In this document: positions 15,834 through 20,446 of the stretch, in pieces
Position numbering within the stretch: position 1 is the stretch's first letter
Layout: the number at the start of each line of letters is the position of its first letter
Source of the DNA: Gemmatimonas sp. UBA2094
GTDB taxonomy: Bacteria > Gemmatimonadota > Gemmatimonadetes > Gemmatimonadales > Gemmatimonadaceae
Length of the DNA stretch: 20,446 bases
Direction: 5' to 3'
Assembly: GCA_002331565.1 (NCBI GenBank)
Contig: DCZC01000068.1
Location: 1,068 to 21,513 of the forward strand
Translations under genes and position numbers: made by a program
The notes under the pieces: generated by a model
Seen by the model: the letters and a program-made list of their open reading frames with translations, nothing else
What the model was told of the DNA's origin: nothing
The model's database searches: none

Positions 15834-16232
15834 TCAGTTCAGAAAGAGCGGCTCGACGAGTGTCGAGAGGAAGTAGAACACCACCAGCGAGATCAGGGCC
15901 GGACCGGACACCAACCCCAGCGCCTTGATCCCGAGCAACGCCCAGAACGCGACGGAGGCGAACCGCAGCAGCACGCCAAGCCCCCATCCCGCGATCACGT
16001 TCTGCCGCGCGACCAGCCGCGCAATGAGGAACGTGAAGCTCTGCACGATGAACGCGAGCCAGGCACTCGCGCGCACCGCATCGACCGCAACGGCCTCGGT
16101 CCAGACGAACCGCTGCATTACCAGAAAGGCACCGAGCACGATTGCCACCTGCGCAGCGGTGAAGCCGAGCAGTCCCTTCAACATCCCCGACATCGAATCA
16201 ACCGATTCCCTCGGCATGGCGTTTCCCGTCAT
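15834..16232 (-). CDS. AtpI-like small membrane protein of the atp cluster
   Basis: A 132-residue protein with about four hydrophobic segments (for example GFTAAQVAIVLGAFLVM, WLAFIVQSFTFLIARLVA, FASVAFWALLGIKALGLV and a C-terminal helix). It has no catalytic motif. Position between atpZ and atpB, size and topology fit the AtpI group, which assists c-ring assembly; sequence resemblance alone would not establish this. The ATG at 16232 overlaps the atpZ stop by 4 bases (ATGA), which decides the start although the frame is open to 16445. The stop lies 10 bases before atpB. Confidence 0.72.
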   Translation of the reverse strand: MTGNAMPRESVDSMSGMLKGLLGFTAAQVAIVLGAFLVMQRFVWTEAVAVDAVRASAWLAFIVQSFTFLIARLVARQNVIAGWGLGVLLRFASVAFWALLGIKALGLVSGPALISLVVFYFLSTLVEPLFLN

Positions 16233-16507
16233 GTGTTTGGAGTCGAGTCGCGATCGTGCCGGTTCGAGTCCCGCGGCTTCGTGAGCTGCCGGTAACTCAG
16301 GTAGAACGTGCCTCCACCGCCCAGCAACACGCCGCCCAACAGAAAGAGCGGTGCGCTGTCGAATCGGCGATCGAGCCAGTTGCCGACCCACACGAAGAGC
16401 AGGATGGACGCGAAGAACTGCGTCCCCAGTCCAGCCAGTGCCCACGGCGACACCTCGTCGCTCGGTGGCTTGGAATCACGGGTCGGCTTTTGCGGGGAAA
16501 CCATCAT
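16229..16507 (-). CDS. atpZ: AtpZ family protein, first gene of the atp cluster
   Basis: A 92-residue protein with a polar N-terminus (KPTRDSKPPSDEVSPW) and two membrane helices joined by a short basic hairpin: GLGTQFFASILLFVWVGNWL, then DRRFDS, then PLFLLGGVLLGGGGTFYLSY. This matches the AtpZ (putative F0F1 subunit) family, which has been linked to Mg2+ supply or assembly of ATP synthase together with AtpI. Tandem ATGs at 16507 and 16504 are both possible; the frame is open to 16627, but the upstream part lies across a low-GC promoter-like region. It is the promoter-proximal gene, divergent from the BsuPI-type lipoprotein. Confidence 0.82.
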   Translation of the reverse strand: MMVSPQKPTRDSKPPSDEVSPWALAGLGTQFFASILLFVWVGNWLDRRFDSAPLFLLGGVLLGGGGTFYLSYRQLTKPRDSNRHDRDSTPNT

Positions 16508-16517
16508 TCGTGGGGTG

Positions 16518-16549
16518 AACCTAGACGCTTGTGAAATTTTTCGCAAGCG
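16518..16549 (-). promoter_or_regulatory. Candidate atp promoter overlapped by a dyad
   Basis: On the minus strand TTGCGA (16546-16541) and TAGGTT (16523-16518) are 17 bases apart, a weak -35/-10 pair that would start transcription only a few bases before the atpZ ATG. The spacer and -35 lie inside an A/T-cored palindrome, 16526-16549, whose outer arms CGCTTG/CAAGCG are exact and whose inner positions allow one G-T pair. The remaining sequence from 16550 to 16650 shows no gene. Confidence 0.35.
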
Positions 16550-16650
16550 AACTTTTTGACCGAAACCGAACAGAAACCGGTACCGGTCCGAACTCCGCGA
16601 AGCCCATTCGCCACTGTCACTTAGCATGCCATTTTCCCGTAAACTCGCTA

Positions 16651-16679
16651 TTGACAGCCAGAGCGGTCGTTAATAACGT
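16651..16679 (+). promoter_or_regulatory. Candidate promoter for the lipoprotein gene
   Basis: An exact TTGACA at 16651-16656, a 17-base spacer, then TAACGT at 16674-16679, a weak -10. It points toward the lipoprotein start at 16779, leaving a leader of about 90 bases. This is a prediction from consensus only. Confidence 0.3.
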
Positions 16680-16778
16680 GGCGGAAGACGGAAATGTGAT
16701 GCCTGAACGTCCAACCGCATGCGGCATCACGGATTGACGTCGTCGCTTCGCTCCCCCGACATTTCGCCCCGTTCACTG

Positions 16779-17228
16779 ATGCTTTGGCGCATCACCGTTC
16801 CACTCCTCGCCGCTGCCGGTCTCGTCTTCGCGTGTGGCCCACGCACGCCGAGTCCCACGGCGAGTGCCCGGCCGAAAGCCGGGGCCGACAAGGGGGTCAC
16901 CTCCCATGTCATGGTGGATACCGCGAGGGGATCGGTTCATTTCGCCATCGAGGTGGCGAACGACTCGCCGAAGCGGGTCGAGCTGTTGTTCCCCGACGGG
17001 CGCACGCACGATTTCGCGGTGCTCGACAGCGAGGGCCGCGAGGTGTGGCGCTGGAGCAGGGGGCGCCTCTTTACTCAGGGCATCCAGAACCGCCTCCTCG
17101 ACGCCCGCGACAGCGCCGTGTACGACGAGCGGTGGCAGCCGCCTGCCCCGGGCCGCTACACCCTGGTCGCGCAACTCCACAGCGCGAACTATCCCGTGCA
17201 GCAGCGCGTCGAGTTCGCGCTCCGCTGA
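16779..17228 (+). CDS. Lipoprotein with BsuPI-type domain
   Basis: A 149-residue protein with a lipoprotein signal (MLWRITVPLLAAAGLVFACG, lipidated Cys19; the Phe at -2 is unusual but tolerable). A linker of about 25 residues precedes an immunoglobulin-like beta domain. The core FAIEVANDSPKRVELLFPDG, then HDFAVLDSEGREVWRWSRG and LFTQ, matches the BsuPI family (intracellular proteinase inhibitor fold). Most family members outside Bacillus have no demonstrated inhibitor activity; a role at the cell envelope is inferred from the lipid anchor. ATG at 16779 is chosen because it starts the signal directly; the frame is open from 16719. It is divergent from the atp cluster and is followed by a hairpin. 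Confidence 0.82.
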   Translation: MLWRITVPLLAAAGLVFACGPRTPSPTASARPKAGADKGVTSHVMVDTARGSVHFAIEVANDSPKRVELLFPDGRTHDFAVLDSEGREVWRWSRGRLFTQGIQNRLLDARDSAVYDERWQPPAPGRYTLVAQLHSANYPVQQRVEFALR

Positions 17229-17261
17229 ACCACCCGCGCGGTACATTTCGGGAATGGATGC

Positions 17262-17285
17262 AACGGACGCCCCTCGGCGTCCGTT
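17262..17285 (+). terminator. Hairpin after the lipoprotein gene
   Basis: AACGGACGCC, a 4-base loop, GGCGTCCGTT: a perfect 10-bp stem, 34 bases after the lipoprotein stop. The following bases (AGTGTTTCGG) are only mildly T-rich. It probably separates this gene from moxR, whose GTG lies 43 bases further on. Confidence 0.6.
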
Positions 17286-17327
17286 AGTGTTTCGGTAGCC
17301 CTGCTCGCGACCATTCAACCCACGCAC

Positions 17328-18326
17328 GTGACTTCGCCCTCCGAGACCGCCGCACCGGACGCCAACGACCTCGCGCTGCTCGATCGCCTCGCGCAGGCGC
17401 GCACACAGCTCACCGCGCAGATCGGGCAGCGCATCGTGGGCCAGCATCATGTGGTCGACGACCTCGTCACCGCCCTGCTGGCCGGCGGCCACGCCGTGCT
17501 CGTTGGCGTCCCGGGCTTGGCGAAAACGCTGCTCGTCCAAACGGTCGCGCAGGCGCTCGATCTCACGTTTTCCCGGGTGCAGTTCACGCCGGACCTCATG
17601 CCGAGCGACATCACCGGTACCGAGCTCATGGAGGAAGAGCCGGGCACGGGGAAGCGCGCGTTCCGTTTCGCCCCCGGACCGGTGTTCGGCAATATGGTGC
17701 TGGCCGATGAAATCAATCGCGCCCCGCCAAAGACGCAGGCGGCTCTGCTGCAGGCAATGCAGGAGCGCACCGTCACCGTCGCCGGGCGTACCTACGAACT
17801 GCCCCGTCCCTTCTTCGTGCTCGCCACGCAGAATCCGGTGGAGCAGGAAGGCACGTACCCGCTCCCCGAGGCGCAGCTCGACCGCTTCATGTTCGAGTTG
17901 AACATCGGGTATCCGACGCGCGACGAGGAAGAGCAGATCGTGCGTTCCACCACCGGCGACTCGCAGGGCACCATCAGGCCGGTGCTCGGCGGCGAAGAAT
18001 TGCTCCGGCTCCAGCGGCTCGTGCGCCGTCTGCCCGCGCCGCCGAGTCTCGTGTCATACGCCGTGGGGCTGGTGCGCAGCACGCGTCCCGACTCGCCGGA
18101 AGCGACGGCCCGGGTGAAGAAGTACGTGAGCTGGGGCGCCGGCCCGCGCGCGTCGCAATATCTGGTGCTCGGGGCAAAGGCACGCGCGGCGATGGATGGC
18201 CGTGCCATGCCGGACATCGCCGACGTGAAGAGCGTCGCGAAGTCGGTGCTGCGTCACCGCCTGGTGGTGAATTTCCAGGCCGAAGCCGACGGTATCGCCA
18301 CCGAGTCGCTCATCGAGTTGGCGTAA
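17328..18326 (+). CDS. moxR: MoxR family AAA+ ATPase
   Basis: A 332-residue cytoplasmic AAA+ protein. Walker A is GVPGLAKT (60-67, the MoxR form with Ala-Lys-Thr). Walker B is MVLADEINRAPPKTQAAL (VLADE, 124-128). Sensor 1 is VLATQNP (166-169 region), followed by EGTYPLPEAQLDRFMF, and a helical lid domain follows. MoxR ATPases act as chaperones that activate or insert metal cofactors in partner complexes, usually with DUF58 and VWA-domain proteins encoded next door. No such partner is found here: a terminator hairpin and an unrelated regulator follow. The GTG at 17328 is the first start in the frame and gives a normal N-terminal length; there is no clear Shine-Dalgarno. Confidence 0.94.
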   Translation: MTSPSETAAPDANDLALLDRLAQARTQLTAQIGQRIVGQHHVVDDLVTALLAGGHAVLVGVPGLAKTLLVQTVAQALDLTFSRVQFTPDLMPSDITGTELMEEEPGTGKRAFRFAPGPVFGNMVLADEINRAPPKTQAALLQAMQERTVTVAGRTYELPRPFFVLATQNPVEQEGTYPLPEAQLDRFMFELNIGYPTRDEEEQIVRSTTGDSQGTIRPVLGGEELLRLQRLVRRLPAPPSLVSYAVGLVRSTRPDSPEATARVKKYVSWGAGPRASQYLVLGAKARAAMDGRAMPDIADVKSVAKSVLRHRLVVNFQAEADGIATESLIELA

Positions 18327-18355
18327 GTCAGCGGACGCCGGTCTGGCGCTGTCAC

Positions 18356-18395
18356 GCGGGCGGTACCCTTCGCGGGTACCGCCCGCTTCTGCTCT
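18356..18395 (+). terminator. Strong terminator after moxR
   Basis: GCGGGCGGTACCC (18356-18368), a 5-base TTCGC loop, and the exact complement at 18374-18386 make a perfect 13-bp stem, followed by TTCTGCTCT. It starts 29 bases after the moxR stop and is the best rho-independent-like terminator in the window. The rest of the gap to 18545 shows no gene and no convincing promoter. Confidence 0.8.
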
Positions 18396-18545
18396 CACGC
18401 GCCGGCGCCGGGCCTGTCATCTTGCATATTGTTCGGGAGCCGAAACCGAGCTCCTGCGGACGTCGAGATGACGGAGCGATGACGCCGTGGAGAGAAGTTC
18501 CCCGCCGTTCCACGACCGGTCAACTGTCACCTGCGCCGGCCGACC

Positions 18546-20446
18546 ATGCGCCCAGCCTCCGTCATTCCCGAGTTGCGTGTGACCCCTCCGCCACCGATGG
18601 ACGCCACCGAAGACAGCGCCGACGAGGAGCTGCTGCTCACGCTGCAGACATTCGGCGCCGCGCGCATCGTGCTGCGTGAGCAGGTCCTCGGCATGCACAA
18701 TGCCCTGCTCTTCCTGTTGGTGTTACGTCTGGCCTATGCCCCATCGATGGGGGTTCGCCGCGATACGCTGCTGGAGGAGTTCTGGCCCGATCAGGACGAC
18801 GCGCGACAGCGCGGGAATCTGCGGCAGGCGCTGTACAAGCTGCGCACGCTCGGCGTGCGCACGGCGCTACGCGGCGATACGGTGCAGCTCGACGCCACCC
18901 AGGTCCGCCGCACCTTTTCCCTGACGCCGACGGTCGACGGCTTCGAGCGCGACGTCACGCGCGGGGCGGAGCCGTACGGCACGTTCCTGCCGGACATCAC
19001 GCCGCCGACGGCGGCGCTTCAGGAGTGGCTCGAGCGCACGCGCGAGGTGATGCACGGTGCGGTGCGTCGGGTGCTGGTGGACGTATTGCGACAGCGCCGC
19101 GAGCGGGCGGATTGGAACGGGACGCAGATGGTAGCGCAATGGCTGCTGCAGCTCGATCCGCTGAACGAGGACGGCACCCTCGCCCTCGCCGAATGCACGG
19201 CGCTCAGCGGGTCGAAGGCGGAGGCGATCGCGATTCTCGACCGATATCTGGCGGAACTGGGTCCCGAGGCCGGTGACATCCGGCTCCCGGTCACGCTGTT
19301 GCGGAAGCGGTTCGTGGAGACGCCGCAGCGGCGTCGCTCGGTGGCGCTGGTCACCGACAAATTTTTCGGGGGACGCGAGCAAGAGCTGAGCGAGATGACC
19401 ATGTCGCTCCGCCGGGCGCGGTGGCATGACGGCAGCGCGGTGCTGGTGCACGCGCCGCCGGGGATGGGCAAATCGCGGTTGACGGCCGAGATGGTCAAGG
19501 TGGCGCAGTTCGAAGGGTACCACGATCTCGTCATCGAGTGCCGCGAGAGTATCAACGCGCGTCCGCTCGGGGCGCTGATCGAGGTGCTGCCTGAGCTGAT
19601 ACAAGCGCCGGGCTCGATGGGATGTGCGCCGGAGAGCCTCACCGTGCTGCGCAAGCTGCTCGGCCCGGAGCCCGCCCCCTCGGACGCGACGGTGGAGGAG
19701 TCGTCGCCTCCCGAGCCGGCCGCCGATCTGACGACGGCGGAGCGCATCGAGTTGGCGATCCGTACGATGCGCGCGCAGAGCATCCGTCATGCGGTGGTGG
19801 ACCTCTTTGCGGCCGTGTCCGACGAGCGCCCGATCTTCCTGCTCGTGGAGGACGTGCACTGGCTGGACGATGCATCGTGGGAGGTGCTGTCCGACGTGAT
19901 ACAGCGTGTGAACGAGATGCGGGTGTACATCGTGCTCACGTCACGCTTTGTCACCGTGCGGGAGGAGCGTCCGTCGCGGGTGCCGACGCCGCTGACTTAC
20001 CGCAAGCTCGAGCCGCTCGACGCCCCGGCGCTGTCGGCAATGATCCGCGGCGTGGCGGGTGAGCACAACCTTGTGGTGGCCGACGACGTCGAGCGGTGGA
20101 TCATCGGCGGTTGCGAGGGCAATCCGCTGATGCTCCGGGCCCTGCTGGAGCATTGGGCCGTGACCGGCAATGCCGACGGCGTTCCGCCATCGTTGAGCAG
20201 CCTGATCGATCAGCGCTTGGACCGACTGGACGGGCAGGCGCAACAGGCGCTGCAGGCCACGAGTCTGCTGGGGGCGTTTGCGACACTTGAGCGAATAAAG
20301 GTCGTCCTTGAGCTTCCGGTACACGAGTTGGTCGGCGCCATAGAGCAACTCGAAATATCTGGAAGTCTTCTCGCCACTGAAACGTCACTGATCATAACAC
20401 ACAATCTCGTTCGCGAAACTGCGATCCGAAGGCTGTCGCCGCTCGT
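18546..20446 (+). CDS. SARP-like transcriptional regulator with BTAD and AAA ATPase domains, 3' end outside window
   Basis: An open frame of 633 codons that runs off the window. Residues about 28-117 look like the winged-helix DNA-binding domain of SARP regulators (RRDTLLEEFWPDQDDARQRG, then NLRQALYKLR). Residues about 150-245 form a helical bacterial transcriptional activator domain (PPTAALQEWLERTREVMHGA, then LLQLDPLNEDGTLALAECTA). A STAND-type ATPase starts at about 275 (FFGGREQEL), with Walker A APPGMGKS (303-310) and Walker B FLLVEDVHWLDD (431-442). It is probably a cytoplasmic signal-dependent activator like AfsR, usually with C-terminal repeats that would lie beyond the edge. ATG at 18546 or 18597 could be the start; neither has a good ribosome site. 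GC falls in the last 110 bases while the frame stays open. Target genes are unknown. Confidence 0.85.
   Translation, partial: MRPASVIPELRVTPPPPMDATEDSADEELLLTLQTFGAARIVLREQVLGMHNALLFLLVLRLAYAPSMGVRRDTLLEEFWPDQDDARQRGNLRQALYKLRTLGVRTALRGDTVQLDATQVRRTFSLTPTVDGFERDVTRGAEPYGTFLPDITPPTAALQEWLERTREVMHGAVRRVLVDVLRQRRERADWNGTQMVAQWLLQLDPLNEDGTLALAECTALSGSKAEAIAILDRYLAELGPEAGDIRLPVTLLRKRFVETPQRRRSVALVTDKFFGGREQELSEMTMSLRRARWHDGSAVLVHAPPGMGKSRLTAEMVKVAQFEGYHDLVIECRESINARPLGALIEVLPELIQAPGSMGCAPESLTVLRKLLGPEPAPSDATVEESSPPEPAADLTTAERIELAIRTMRAQSIRHAVVDLFAAVSDERPIFLLVEDVHWLDDASWEVLSDVIQRVNEMRVYIVLTSRFVTVREERPSRVPTPLTYRKLEPLDAPALSAMIRGVAGEHNLVVADDVERWIIGGCEGNPLMLRALLEHWAVTGNADGVPPSLSSLIDQRLDRLDGQAQQALQATSLLGAFATLERIKVVLELPVHELVGAIEQLEISGSLLATETSLIITHNLVRETAIRRLSPL

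Noticed and set aside
14696..15928. A 410-codon plus-strand frame rich in charged residues over atpB.
   Set aside because: The Arg/Glu/His repetitiveness comes from reading hydrophobic codons backwards. atpB on the minus strand is unambiguous.
16550..16650. Possible small gene or non-coding RNA in the low-GC divergent region.
   Set aside because: No frame with a plausible start and no clear stem-loop plus terminator. The low GC is adequately explained by two promoters.
18422..18679. A possible 85-residue gene before the SARP-like regulator.
   Set aside because: It overlaps the regulator's start in another frame, has no ribosome site and no recognisable sequence features.

Overview
The window is high-GC, densely coded bacterial chromosome with short intergenic gaps, GTG/TTG starts and few clear Shine-Dalgarno sites. 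The likely source is a Gram-negative, aerobic member of the Gemmatimonadota or a close relative. This rests on the gene mix: F0 a and b subunits that carry signal peptides, a BTAD/SARP-type regulator with an ATPase domain, an exported M1 peptidase, a BsuPI-type lipoprotein, and terminator hairpins with poor T-tracts. It is inference, because there is no rRNA or marker gene to confirm it. I see no mobile element, CRISPR array, tRNA or rRNA.

Layout. 1-1738 (minus): a metallophosphoesterase that runs off the left edge, overlapping the end of an NAD-type isocitrate dehydrogenase. 1896-4341 (plus): the carbon-starvation transporter cstA and its small partner ybdD, separated by a very strong inverted repeat. 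4407-5699 (minus): an Nramp-fold transporter whose metal-site residues look like the Nramp-related Mg2+ transporters rather than MntH. 5834-10995 (minus): a five-gene sugar cluster read as cupin, NDP-sugar synthase with left-handed beta-helix tail, Tat-exported GH109-like protein, second and divergent nucleotidyltransferase, and GHMP kinase. 11049-13058 (minus): exported M1 aminopeptidase. 13170-16507 (minus): the F0 part of ATP synthase plus the delta subunit (atpZ, an AtpI-like gene, atpB, atpE, atpF, atpH), closed by a strong terminator with no F1 alpha, gamma, beta or epsilon genes after it. 16779-20446 (plus): BsuPI-type lipoprotein, MoxR ATPase, and a large SARP-like ATPase regulator that runs off the right edge.

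How the genes may work together. The isocitrate dehydrogenase, pyruvate/peptide uptake system and ATP synthase genes are core energy metabolism. The most interesting block is 5834-10995. The kinase and the adjacent nucleotidyltransferase have the form of a salvage route from free sugar to sugar-1-phosphate to NDP-sugar. The GH109-like protein could release the sugar outside the cytoplasm. The kinase has Lys in place of the Glu that contacts the sugar 6-position in galactokinases, so its substrate is probably not plain galactose. I regard this cluster and the NRMT-like transporter as the best leads; neither substrate can be proved from sequence alone.
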